The position numbers and the translations under genes are program-made. A DNA stretch of 42,274 nucleotides from Theionarchaea archaeon (GTDB lineage: Archaea > Methanobacteriota_B > Thermococci > Methanofastidiosales > SZ-28-30), in contig JACVGT010000006.1 of the NCBI GenBank assembly GCA_018992685.1, positions 1 to 42,274 of the forward strand, in the 5' to 3' direction. Shown here one piece after another: positions 1 through 7,501 of this stretch. Each line of letters starts with the position of its first letter. Positions within the stretch are counted from its first letter, which is position 1. The notes beneath the pieces were generated by a model that saw nothing but the letters and a program-made list of their open reading frames with translations, was not told the DNA's origin and ran no database searches.

Positions 1-4
1 CAAC

Positions 5-1297
5 ATGGCTGAAGATAAACCCCACCTGAACGTGGCGTTCATTGGACATGTCGATCACGGAAAGTCCACGCTCATTGGAAGAATGATGTTTGAGCATGGA
101 GATGTCCGAGAAGCCCTGATCAAGAAGTTCGAGGAGATGGGTGAGAAAGGAAAGACATTCAAGTTTGCATGGGTTATGGACAATCTCAAGGAGGAGCGTG
201 AGCGAGGTGTTACCATTGACCTGGCTCACAAGAAGTTTGAGACTGACCACAATTATATTACCATTGTGGATTGTCCAGGTCACAGAGACTTTGTTAAGAA
301 CATGATTACCGGAGCTTCTCAGGCTGATGCTGCTGTGCTTGTCGTGGATGTCAAAGATGGTATCATGCCTCAAACCATTGAACACGGGTTTCTAGCGAAG
401 ACACTGGGAATCACCCAGCTAATCGTCTGTGTCAACAAGATGGATCTCGTCAACTACGACCAGAAGAAGTGCGAGGAACTAGAAGAGGAGCTGTCCAAAC
501 TCTTGAAGCGTATTGGATATGATCCTGAAAAAACGCCTTTCATTCCGACCTCTGCCTTCAATGGTGACAATGTGATAAAGGCATCTGACAGGATGGCCTG
601 GTATAAAGGAGATACCATGTTCCAGGCGCTTGACAAGCTGAAATCACCAGAAAAACCAATTGACAAACCTCTGAGATTACCCGTACAGGACGTATTCACT
701 ATCAAGGGTGTCGGTACTGTACCTGTAGGTCGAGTAGAAACAGGAATCATGAAAGTAGGAGATATGGTGACGTTCGAGCCTGCTACTACCATTCTCAGCA
801 AGCCCATTTCGGGTGAAGTGAAGTCAATTGAGATGCACCACGTGTCTCTTCCAGAGGCAACTCCCGGCGACAATGTCGGATTTAATGTGAGAGGAGTTGG
901 AAAACAGGATATCAGACGAGGAGACGTAGTTGGACATTCAGATACACCACCCAGCGTCATCAGGCCAAAAGACAGCTTCAGAGCTCAGATCCAGGTTATC
1001 AGACACCCCACAGCTATCACCGCAGGGTATACGCCTGTGTTCCACTGTCACACAGCCCAGGTTGCCTGTACATTTGAGCAGCTGGCGGCAAAGCTCGACC
1101 CCAGAACGGGTGGAGTCCAGGAGGAGAATCCAAGCTTCCTGAAGACAGGCGATGCTGCGCTGGTTGAGATCAGGCCAACCAAGCCCATGGTCATAGAGGT
1201 TTTCAAGGAACTACCTCAGATGGGTCGATTCGCTATCCGGGACATGGGTCAGACTGTGGCTGTCGGTGTCTGTGTCGCCATTCACAAAGCAGGCTAA
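5..1297 (+). CDS. tuf: Translation elongation factor 1A (EF-1 alpha)
   Basis: GTPase that brings aminoacyl-tRNA to the ribosomal A site in the cytoplasm. At 430 residues it has the usual archaeal length. Visible G motifs are the P-loop GHVDHGKS (14-21), DCPGH (89-93) and NKMD (144-147), with a G5-like SAFNG further on. The two beta-barrel domains follow, with typical EF-1A blocks such as [11 protein letters not shown] and the C-terminal [15 protein letters not shown]. The switch II region reads QTIEH where archaeal and eukaryotic EF-1A usually have QTREH, a small oddity. The ATG lies four bases from the window edge, so its promoter and any upstream partner are not visible. The S10 gene follows after 9 nt, the standard archaeal tuf-rps10 pair, so co-transcription is expected. 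The family call is certain. Confidence 0.98.
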   Translation: MAEDKPHLNVAFIGHVDHGKSTLIGRMMFEHGDVREALIKKFEEMGEKGKTFKFAWVMDNLKEERERGVTIDLAHKKFETDHNYITIVDCPGHRDFVKNMITGASQADAAVLVVDVKDGIMPQTIEHGFLAKTLGITQLIVCVNKMDLVNYDQKKCEELEEELSKLLKRIGYDPEKTPFIPTSAFNGDNVIKASDRMAWYKGDTMFQALDKLKSPEKPIDKPLRLPVQDVFTIKGVGTVPVGRVETGIMKVGDMVTFEPATTILSKPISGEVKSIEMHHVSLPEATPGDNVGFNVRGVGKQDIRRGDVVGHSDTPPSVIRPKDSFRAQIQVIRHPTAITAGYTPVFHCHTAQVACTFEQLAAKLDPRTGGVQEENPSFLKTGDAALVEIRPTKPMVIEVFKELPQMGRFAIRDMGQTVAVGVCVAIHKAG

Positions 1298-1306
1298 GAG
1301 AGGATC

Positions 1307-1618
1307 ATGGTGCAGAAAGCCAGAATACGCCTTGCAGGTACCGAACCGCGGAAACTCAACGACGTCTGCGAACAGGTGAAGAAGATTGCAGAAAAGACTG
1401 GGGTGGACCTCTCAGGGCCCATTCCCCTGCCCACCAAGAAACTGAGAGTTCCGACTCGGAAGTCTCCAGACGGTGAAGGTACTGCGACTTGGGAGCGTTG
1501 GGAAATGCGCATTCACAAGCGGTTGATAGAAATCGACGCTGACGAGAGGACCATGAGACAGATCATGAGGGTTCGAGTACCTGAGGGTGTGAATATCGAA
1601 ATCGAATTGATATCTTGA
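1307..1618 (+). CDS. rps10: Small ribosomal subunit protein uS10
   Basis: Component of the 30S head. At 103 residues it has normal archaeal length, with the S10 beta-alpha-beta pattern: an N-terminal [11 protein letters not shown] strand, then the [19 protein letters not shown] loop and the [11 protein letters not shown] block. The ATG at 1307 sits 9 nt after the EF-1A stop, with gagag upstream. It is the last gene of the tuf transcript. A six-T run begins at its stop codon, and the next gene is on the opposite strand. Confidence 0.97.
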   Translation: MVQKARIRLAGTEPRKLNDVCEQVKKIAEKTGVDLSGPIPLPTKKLRVPTRKSPDGEGTATWERWEMRIHKRLIEIDADERTMRQIMRVRVPEGVNIEIELIS

Positions 1619-1628
1619 TTTTTTCAAT
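1615..1628 (+). terminator. Oligo-T terminator of tuf-rps10
   Basis: A run of six T (1619-1624) starts immediately at the S10 stop codon, and the next gene is convergent. Archaeal RNA polymerase terminates on short oligo-dT runs without needing a hairpin. Assignment is by position and composition only. Confidence 0.45.
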
Positions 1629-1713
1629 TCTTACTTTGAGGTTTCACGCGAATCCCGTGCACTGGTAATCTAGGTAATAGATTCCACACTATCCTCCTTT
1701 TTACAGTCTCGTA

Positions 1714-2592
1714 TCAGGGTTGAATGGTATCTACATTCTGCAGGTGCTTCATTGTTCCGTACATTCTTTCCAGGTTCTCATATTCTTCTACAGTGTAGAA
1801 TGCACATGTTCCTCCCGTATATTCCTTTGCCACCTCCACACAGAACCTCGCAGCTGCTTCCACATCCAGTAATTGATTCGTCCCCGTTGCACATCCAGGA
1901 ACCACAACCTCGGACGTGATGGCAACTCCGACCACAGGCGCACTGGTTTTTGTGCAGGGCTGCATTATAGCATTGAGATGATATACTTCGTTGGAATAGG
2001 GAGTGATGTCCTGCATTGTAATGGGAAATACGACAGGGTGCTTCCCTGTCACCCGCTCCTGTATGCTCAGCAGGTCTTCACTGACCCGCAGGATCCACCC
2101 CTCTTTCACCGTGGGAGAAAGAGCAAACCCCCTGTAGTTGATGATCCTGTTGCCCCTCGTGGTGTCCACGGACAGGATAGCGTCCATTTTCTCTTCTACC
2201 AGATGTTCCATCATCGTACTCACTGAAAGGGGTGATCCCATGAAATCGACGAGGTCATGGGGGATGATGGGTGCTCTGGGGCATACATGGGTGGTAACGA
2301 TGACAGTTCCATTCACCAACCCCTTTTCCAGCTGCAGTGCGCAGGCAAGCACAGTCAGTGCACCTTCAGCATCCGATACCAGACCTTTTCGTTCTTCAGC
2401 TCCAATACCTCCCAGTTGCCCAACAATACCAAGAGTGGGAGAACCTGATCCAAATTCAATGCGAACAAAATCCGTAGATTTCTGTTCAGTGACTGTTTTT
2501 ACCTCAGCTCTTGAAAAAAGACTTGCTACATCTTCCCCGGTTACCCCGGGGTTATCGAGCACCTCGTATACGTCCAGCACATTTTTCAACAT
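1714..2592 (-). CDS. DUF1177 family protein
   Basis: About 292 residues from the internal ATG at 2592 (MLKNVLDVYEVLDN...). Recognised as DUF1177 from remembered family blocks: an early STDFVRIEFGSGSPTLGIVGQLGG segment, then VVTTHVCPRAP, DAILSVDTTRGNRIINYRGFA, SPTVKEGWILRVSEDLL, VVFPITMQDITPY and a C-terminal YGTMKHLQ. The function is unknown; related sequences occur in bacteria and archaea and are sometimes listed near amidohydrolases. No signal peptide or membrane segment is seen. An in-frame ATG at 2616 lies almost on the TATA-like sequence, so the shorter, near-leaderless start is preferred. The gene stands alone, convergent with rps10 and divergent from the HTH regulator. An enzyme role is only a guess. 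Confidence 0.85.
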   Translation of the reverse strand: MLKNVLDVYEVLDNPGVTGEDVASLFSRAEVKTVTEQKSTDFVRIEFGSGSPTLGIVGQLGGIGAEERKGLVSDAEGALTVLACALQLEKGLVNGTVIVTTHVCPRAPIIPHDLVDFMGSPLSVSTMMEHLVEEKMDAILSVDTTRGNRIINYRGFALSPTVKEGWILRVSEDLLSIQERVTGKHPVVFPITMQDITPYSNEVYHLNAIMQPCTKTSAPVVGVAITSEVVVPGCATGTNQLLDVEAAARFCVEVAKEYTGGTCAFYTVEEYENLERMYGTMKHLQNVDTIQP

Positions 2593-2616
2593 GGTACCAC
2601 ATGCTGCAGTGTGCAT

Positions 2617-2630
2617 ATCTTGTTTTATCC
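2617..2630 (-). promoter_or_regulatory. TATA-like promoter of the DUF1177 gene
   Basis: On the minus strand an A-rich stretch followed by GGATAAAACAAG lies about 30 nt upstream of the ATG at 2592, the spacing expected for a leaderless archaeal transcript. Confidence 0.4.
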
Positions 2631-2754
2631 TTTTCGCCTGTGAGAACCACTTTCTCTATCTCCATATCCCTCGGAGAACCCACCTCCCCTGAGTGTAACC
2701 ACCTGGCGCAGCAGTTGTTCAACCAGTTGTCTTTCCCATCTATGGCAAAAGCCG

Positions 2755-2769
2755 AAAACCTTAAATAGG
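2755..2769 (+). promoter_or_regulatory. BRE/TATA promoter of the HTH regulator, leaderless
   Basis: AAAACCTTAAATAGG ends 21 nt before the ATG at 2791, and its first T is 30 nt upstream of that ATG. With a transcription start about 25-28 nt after the TATA box, the mRNA would begin at or next to the start codon. The same AACCT-ATAA pattern recurs at other genes in this window. Confidence 0.6.
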
Positions 2770-2790
2770 AATTGAAAGAGACTATCGCAC

Positions 2791-3507
2791 ATGATTGATG
2801 ATTACAAAGAGAGGCTTGCCAAACGTATGGCTGGTGAAATTACTCTTTCTGAAGATCCCGGGAAAACTATGAAGAAATGGCGGGAAGTGTTTGGCATCAC
2901 CCAGACCCAGCTGGCAGACCATCTCAACATCTCATCATCTGTCATCAGTGACTACGAAGGGGGCAGGAGGAAATCACCAGGGTCTTCCACCATCAAGAAA
3001 ATTGTGGAAGGATTGATTGACCTTGATGAACTCAATGGGGGTCATGTCATCCATGCCTTCAGCAGAATGATGGATACAGAACTCTCCACTGATGTCATTA
3101 TTGATATGCGTGAGTTCGCAGTTCCCATTGATGCACGTATGGTTCAGAAGGCGGTCCAGGGAGATATTATTGTGAATGAACAGTTGATGGACCGGGAAAT
3201 CTTTGGCTACACAGTCATTGACAGTATCAGGTGTATTTCTGAAATGACGTCTGATGAATTCACAAAGCTGTATGGCTGGACCACAGAGCGGGCTCTGATT
3301 TTCACCCAGGTCTCCAGGGGGAGATCTCCCATGATTGCCATACGCGTAAAGGGGCTGAGACCCGCCCTCATCATTCTTCACGGCCCCTCAACGATAGATG
3401 ATCCTGTCGCGATCAAGCTTGCAGAAGTAGAGCGTATTCCACTGATTCTTTCCAGAGCCGACTCCGTGGATACCATGATTCGTGGGTTGCGTTCTCTCCC
3501 CATGTAA
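2791..3507 (+). CDS. HTH transcriptional regulator, COG1709 type
   Basis: A 238-residue cytoplasmic DNA-binding protein. Residues about 28-80 form an XRE/Cro-like helix-turn-helix (MKKWREVFGITQTQLADHL followed by ISSSVISDYEGGRRKSPG). The C-terminal half has alternating alpha/beta pattern and ends in a segment with VKGLRPALIILHGP and ERIPLILSRA that may bind a small ligand. This architecture matches COG1709 predicted regulators, which I recall as neighbours of HMG-CoA synthase in methanogens and Thermococcales. It lies here 142 bp upstream of the HMG-CoA synthase and is codirectional, so control of the mevalonate operon is a reasonable inference. The ligand is unknown; acyl-CoA would be a guess. 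The start is the ATG 22 nt after a clear promoter, with no Shine-Dalgarno. Confidence 0.85.
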   Translation: MIDDYKERLAKRMAGEITLSEDPGKTMKKWREVFGITQTQLADHLNISSSVISDYEGGRRKSPGSSTIKKIVEGLIDLDELNGGHVIHAFSRMMDTELSTDVIIDMREFAVPIDARMVQKAVQGDIIVNEQLMDREIFGYTVIDSIRCISEMTSDEFTKLYGWTTERALIFTQVSRGRSPMIAIRVKGLRPALIILHGPSTIDDPVAIKLAEVERIPLILSRADSVDTMIRGLRSLPM

Positions 3508-3558
3508 CCTGACTTTTCGTCATTTTACCCTTTTATCATCATAAAATACATCGAAGAT

Positions 3559-3569
3559 AATAGACTATT
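3559..3569 (+). promoter_or_regulatory. Candidate operator upstream of the mevalonate operon
   Basis: AATAGACTATT is a perfect 5+1+5 palindrome about 32 bp upstream of the TATA box at 3601, flanked by two TCGA tetramers. Its position suits an operator for the HTH protein encoded just upstream, but it is AT-rich and could arise by chance. Confidence 0.25.
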
Positions 3570-3597
3570 GTCGAACTCCAATAAGTTAATCACCGTA

Positions 3598-3609
3598 ATC
3601 TTTATATGG
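3598..3609 (+). promoter_or_regulatory. TATA promoter of the mevalonate operon
   Basis: TTTATATGG at 3601-3609 is a strong archaeal TATA box. The predicted transcription start is near 3628-3632, which places the ATG at 3620 upstream of it and supports the ATG at 3650 as the real start of HMG-CoA synthase. Confidence 0.6.
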
Positions 3610-3649
3610 ACCGGAGGGTATGCTTACGGAGATTGTGCTTGGTGACGAT

Positions 3650-4696
3650 ATGAAACCGAATCAGCATACAGGCATCGTGGGATACGGTGTGTACATCCCA
3701 CGGTACAGGATCAGTGGTTGTGAGATTGCACGAGTCTGGGGACAGGACGCAGGTAGTGTTCCTGTCCAGGAGAAATCTGTGCCAGGCCCTGACGAGGACG
3801 CAATCACCATCGGTATCGAGGCTGCGCAGAACGCTTTGAAGAGGGCTCAGGTCCCGCCTGAGAAGATAGCTGCCGTGTGGGCAGGATCCGAGTCAAAGCC
3901 CTATGCAGTCAAGCCTTCTTCGAGCATCATTGCAGAAGCCATTGGGGCCACACCTCACGTGGAAGCGGCAGACTGGGAATTTGCCTGCAAAGCAGGGACA
4001 GAGGCCATGCAGGCATGTTTTGCCTTGGTGGGGTCAGGCATGGGATTATATGCTCTGGCTCTGGGAATTGACACTGCCCAGGGGAGGCCGGCAGACCCCC
4101 TGGAATATACAGCAGCTGCAGGTGGGGCTGCCTTTCTCATAGGAAAAGGGGAAGAGAGCCTTGCCGTCCTGGAAGCATCTCATTCTTATGCATCTGACAC
4201 TCCTGATTTCTTCAGACGAGAGAGTAATCGCTATCCGGTGCATGGTTCCCGATTTACCGGAGAACCGGCCTACTTTCATCATGTAGTCCAGGCAGCCAGT
4301 GAATTGATGGAGGACATAGGGCGGACACCAGAGGATTATCAGTATGTGGTCTTTCATCAGCCCAACACGAAATTTCCCTTGACAGCAGCCAAAATCTTGA
4401 AATTTCCTCCAGAAAAAGTAAAACCCGGATTAATAGCTCCTTATATCGGAAACACCTACTCGGGCTGCTCAGTGTTGGGACTGGCTGCAACCCTGGATAT
4501 TGCATCACCTGGAGATAGGATTCTGTGCGTTTCCTATGGAAGCGGGGCAGGAAGTGATGCCTTCTCCTTCATAGTCACAGACCTCATCGAGGAACGGAGA
4601 ATGCGAGCTCCCCATGTTTCTGTCTACATTGAGAGGAGAAAGGCAGTTGATTATGCGGTCTATCTCAAGTACACAAAGGCTCTGGTGATGAGATGA
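3650..4696 (+). CDS. Hydroxymethylglutaryl-CoA synthase, archaeal type
   Basis: Condenses acetoacetyl-CoA with acetyl-CoA to HMG-CoA for mevalonate and isoprenoid lipid synthesis. From the chosen ATG the protein is 348 residues, the archaeal size. The catalytic triad of the family is in place: Glu81 in [11 protein letters not shown], Cys113 in [15 protein letters not shown], and His236 in [12 protein letters not shown]. The ATG at 3620 was rejected because it falls before the predicted transcription start; the ATG at 3650 has GGTGA upstream. Its stop overlaps the start of the thiolase-like gene (ATGA), and a DUF35 gene follows. In archaea these three proteins form one complex that passes acetoacetyl-CoA between active sites. 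The family call is secure and the active site intact. Confidence 0.95.
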   Translation: MKPNQHTGIVGYGVYIPRYRISGCEIARVWGQDAGSVPVQEKSVPGPDEDAITIGIEAAQNALKRAQVPPEKIAAVWAGSESKPYAVKPSSSIIAEAIGATPHVEAADWEFACKAGTEAMQACFALVGSGMGLYALALGIDTAQGRPADPLEYTAAAGGAAFLIGKGEESLAVLEASHSYASDTPDFFRRESNRYPVHGSRFTGEPAYFHHVVQAASELMEDIGRTPEDYQYVVFHQPNTKFPLTAAKILKFPPEKVKPGLIAPYIGNTYSGCSVLGLAATLDIASPGDRILCVSYGSGAGSDAFSFIVTDLIEERRMRAPHVSVYIERRKAVDYAVYLKYTKALVMR

Positions 4697-5841
4697 ATAT
4701 GAGAGAGGTGGTCATTGCAGGAGTGGGACAGATCGCAGTTCGCGAACACTGGGAGACTTCTCTGCGCGATCTGGCATACCAGTCAATCAAGAAGGCAGTG
4801 TCTGATGCGGGGACAGACAGTGTGGATGCACTGTACATTGGCAATATGCTGGCAGGTGAATTGTCTGGTCAGGAGCACCTGGGAGCCCTCATCAGCGACT
4901 ATTGCGGATTTGATGGCATTGAAGCGGTGAGGATTGAGGCTGCAGCAGCCTCAGGAGGAGCAGCTCTGCGGCAGGGAGCAATGAGCGTGGCGTGCGGGCT
5001 CAATGACTGTGTGGTAGTAACAGGAGTGGAGCAGATGACTGACGTGCTCCAGGACAAGGTAACAGCAGGCCTTTCTCTGGCACTGGACACTGAATATGAG
5101 CTGGCCAGTGGTATCTCCCTGGCTGCATTGTTTGCCATACTGACAAGACGGTATGTTCATGAAGGGTGCTGCAGTCCAGAGGATCTTGCCCTCTTCTGTG
5201 TCAATGCTCAGAAGAATGCTGTTGGAAATGACTACGCCATGTTCAGAAGAGAAATCACGGTAGACACTATCATGAGGTCACCCATGGCTGCAGACCCCAT
5301 CCATGTTCTGGAATGTCCCCCCGTATGTGATGGTTCTGCGTCAGTGGTCTTGCTGCCTGCAGAAAAGGCAGACCTTGAAGCTCCGGTGAAAATCACAGGA
5401 AGTGCAGTGGCCACTGGAACAATTGGTGTAAACAACAGGCCTGATCCTCTAGTTTTTGAGTCAGTGAGAGACTCCACAGAAAAAGCACTGCGCATGGCAG
5501 GCAAGACCAGGGAAGATGTTGATTTTTACGAGCTCCACGATCTGTTCCCCGTGGTAGCTGCATTATCGCTGGAAGCCAGTGGATTTGCAAAGAAAGGAGA
5601 AGGCGCCCTCATGGCCAGAAATGGTGATATTGCACTTGAAGGAAAGATACCCATTACAACCATGGGGGGCTGTAAGGCCAGAGGGAATCCAGTAGGAGCC
5701 TGCGGCATATACCAGGCTGCAGAAGCTGTTCTTCAACTCAGGCAGCAAGCGGGAAAGAACCAACTCCCCTGTGAGGTGGGAATGATCCAGTGTATGGGGG
5801 GAACTGCTGCCACAACAATAACTCACATATTGGAGGTGTAA
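4693..5841 (+). CDS. Thiolase-like protein (acetyl-CoA acetyltransferase family) lacking catalytic Cys and His
   Basis: A 382-residue SCP2/archaeal-type thiolase fold, placed where archaea encode the acetoacetyl-CoA thiolase that partners HMG-CoA synthase and DUF35. Overall blocks fit: an N-terminal [30 protein letters not shown] with His282, and a C-terminal MGG-rich block. The family normally shows EAACASGG, with the nucleophilic Cys at the third position after Glu. Here residues 82-89 read EAAAASGG, with Ala85 encoded by gca. The usual GHPVGATG reads GNPVGACG, so the catalytic His is Asn332. Normal thiolysis or Claisen chemistry therefore looks impossible unless another Cys (for example 327, 337 or 367) substitutes. 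The frame is intact and translationally coupled on both sides, so it is not an ordinary pseudogene. It may be a structural subunit of the complex. Confidence 0.9.
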   Translation: MNMREVVIAGVGQIAVREHWETSLRDLAYQSIKKAVSDAGTDSVDALYIGNMLAGELSGQEHLGALISDYCGFDGIEAVRIEAAAASGGAALRQGAMSVACGLNDCVVVTGVEQMTDVLQDKVTAGLSLALDTEYELASGISLAALFAILTRRYVHEGCCSPEDLALFCVNAQKNAVGNDYAMFRREITVDTIMRSPMAADPIHVLECPPVCDGSASVVLLPAEKADLEAPVKITGSAVATGTIGVNNRPDPLVFESVRDSTEKALRMAGKTREDVDFYELHDLFPVVAALSLEASGFAKKGEGALMARNGDIALEGKIPITTMGGCKARGNPVGACGIYQAAEAVLQLRQQAGKNQLPCEVGMIQCMGGTAATTITHILEV

Positions 5842-5843
5842 AT

Positions 5844-6245
5844 TTGGAAATATCGCGAAACTGGAGGTTACGGAACCAGCGTTACCGGCTGGTAGGAACG
5901 GAGTGTGGATGTGGGCACAGGAGTTTTCCACCCAGGAGAATCTGCCCCACATGCAGGGAAAATCCCCAGAACCCTGTTCAGTTTTCGGGAACTGGGACAG
6001 TCTATTCGTACAGCACCCTCTACGAAGCACCGGAAGGGTTCGAACAGTTCATTCCCTACACGGTGGCTCTAATTGACCTGGACGAAGGCCCCATGATCTC
6101 AGCACAGTTAACGGATGTTGACCCTGAAGATGTTGCCATCGGGATGCGGGTGGAGATGGTGACCCGAAAACTTAAAGAACAGGGGGAGTCAGGACTTATT
6201 GTGTATGGATACAAGTTCAGACCAATCGTAGGGTGTTACCCATGA
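5844..6245 (+). CDS. DUF35 zinc-ribbon/OB-fold protein (thiolase-HMGCS complex subunit)
   Basis: A 133-residue protein with an N-terminal zinc ribbon (Cys21, Cys23, Cys34 and Cys37 in CGCGH...CPTC) and a C-terminal OB fold ([43 protein letters not shown]). In the archaeal thiolase/HMG-CoA synthase complex DUF35 bridges the two enzymes and lines the shared CoA site. The start is TTG at 5844, with GGAGGTG 6 nt upstream overlapping the thiolase stop; no ATG suits. The first ribbon knuckle is C-x-C rather than the usual C-x2-C. The stop overlaps the HMG-CoA reductase ATG (ATGA), keeping all four mevalonate genes coupled. Confidence 0.92.
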   Translation: MEISRNWRLRNQRYRLVGTECGCGHRSFPPRRICPTCRENPQNPVQFSGTGTVYSYSTLYEAPEGFEQFIPYTVALIDLDEGPMISAQLTDVDPEDVAIGMRVEMVTRKLKEQGESGLIVYGYKFRPIVGCYP

Positions 6246-7489
6246 CGTCCGAATTGAAAGGATTCTATAAGCTCCCTCTGGAAGAGAGGCTACGTACTGT
6301 ACAGGAGTTTTCTGAGCTCTCAGCAGAGGATGTTGAGATTCTCAGGAACAGAGGACTGGGCATGGACCAGGCCCAAAAGATGATTGAAAATGTGGTGGGT
6401 ACTTTTGAGCTGCCGTTTGGGATAGCAGTCAACTTCTTGATTAATGGGAAAGACTATCTTGTTCCCATGGTCATTGAAGAGCCATCAGTGGTAGCTGCTG
6501 CCAGTAATGCAGCAAAGCTGGCCCGTCCTGCAGGAGGATTTTCCACATCTTCTACAGATCCCATCATGATCGGTCAGATTCAATTGGTGAATGTTGACAG
6601 TCCTTCATCAGCACGATTGCAGATTCTGGAACAGAAACAGAGGATACTGGATCTGGCGAACCAGCAGGATCCGGTGTTGCTTCGGTTCGGTGGGGGATGT
6701 AAAGATCTTGATGTGAAGGTTTTAGACAACGGCATGGTAGTCACCCATCTGTTGGTGGACTGCAGGGACGCCATGGGCGCCAATGCTGTCAATACCATGG
6801 CTGAAGCTGTGGCACCATTAATCGAAGAGATTACAGGCGGGCAGGTGTACCTGAGGATTATCTCGAACCTTGCAACATACAGACTGGCCAGAGCGCGGGC
6901 AACCTTTGCAAAAGAGGTCATCGGACCTGAGACGGTTGACGGCATTGTTGAGGCATATGAGTTTGCCAGGGCTGATCCTTTCCGGGCAGCAACCCACAAT
7001 AAGGGGATCATGAACGGAATCACCGCAGTGGTGCTGGCCACGGGGAATGATACTCGCGCTGTAGAAGCAGGTGCCCATGCGTATGCTTCCCTGACTGGAA
7101 GATATACATCTCTAACACACTGGGAGAAAGACAGTAACGGTGACCTGAAAGGAAGTATCGAGATTCCGATGGCTGTGGGGCTGGTAGGGGGCGCCACCAA
7201 GTCACATCCAGTGGCCCGGGTAGCAGTGAAGATTCTGAAGGTGAAAACTGCACGTGAACTGGGAGAAACCATGGCTGCTGTGGGACTTGCCCAGAATTTT
7301 GCCGCGCTCCGTGCACTGGCTACCGAGGGGATACAGCGCGGGCACATGAAGCTGCATGCCAAGAATATTGCACAGATGGCAGGGGCAACAGGCGACTTCA
7401 TAGAGAAGGTGGCAAGCCAGATGGTAAAAGAAGGTATGGTAAGAGCAGACCGAGCAGAAGAGATCCTGAAGGAAATGACCTCCTCCTAA
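6242..7489 (+). CDS. hmgA: HMG-CoA reductase, class II (bacterial-type)
   Basis: Reduces HMG-CoA to mevalonate with NAD(P)H, the committed step of archaeal lipid synthesis. 415 residues from the ATG at 6242. Class II is indicated by [17 protein letters not shown] (Glu79/80), where class I has ENVIG and EGALVAST-type blocks. Catalytic residues by family alignment are Glu79 or 80, Lys254 in THNKGIMNG, Asp270 in ATGNDTR, and His368 in [12 protein letters not shown]; the dinucleotide-site block [13 protein letters not shown] is also present. Most archaea use class I. Class II enzymes occur in bacteria, Archaeoglobus and Thermoplasmatales, suggesting old transfer into an otherwise archaeal operon. 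It is the last gene of the operon, its stop 12 nt from the convergent mcm stop. Confidence 0.95.
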   Translation: MTSELKGFYKLPLEERLRTVQEFSELSAEDVEILRNRGLGMDQAQKMIENVVGTFELPFGIAVNFLINGKDYLVPMVIEEPSVVAAASNAAKLARPAGGFSTSSTDPIMIGQIQLVNVDSPSSARLQILEQKQRILDLANQQDPVLLRFGGGCKDLDVKVLDNGMVVTHLLVDCRDAMGANAVNTMAEAVAPLIEEITGGQVYLRIISNLATYRLARARATFAKEVIGPETVDGIVEAYEFARADPFRAATHNKGIMNGITAVVLATGNDTRAVEAGAHAYASLTGRYTSLTHWEKDSNGDLKGSIEIPMAVGLVGGATKSHPVARVAVKILKVKTARELGETMAAVGLAQNFAALRALATEGIQRGHMKLHAKNIAQMAGATGDFIEKVASQMVKEGMVRADRAEEILKEMTSS

Positions 7490-7501
7490 CCACTTTGTCA
7501 T

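Noticed and set aside
6580-7401. 273-codon open frame antisense to HMG-CoA reductase
   Set aside because: Composition is Ser/Ala/Arg-rich with no family resemblance; it is the shadow expected opposite a GC-balanced gene, and the plus-strand reading has all catalytic motifs.
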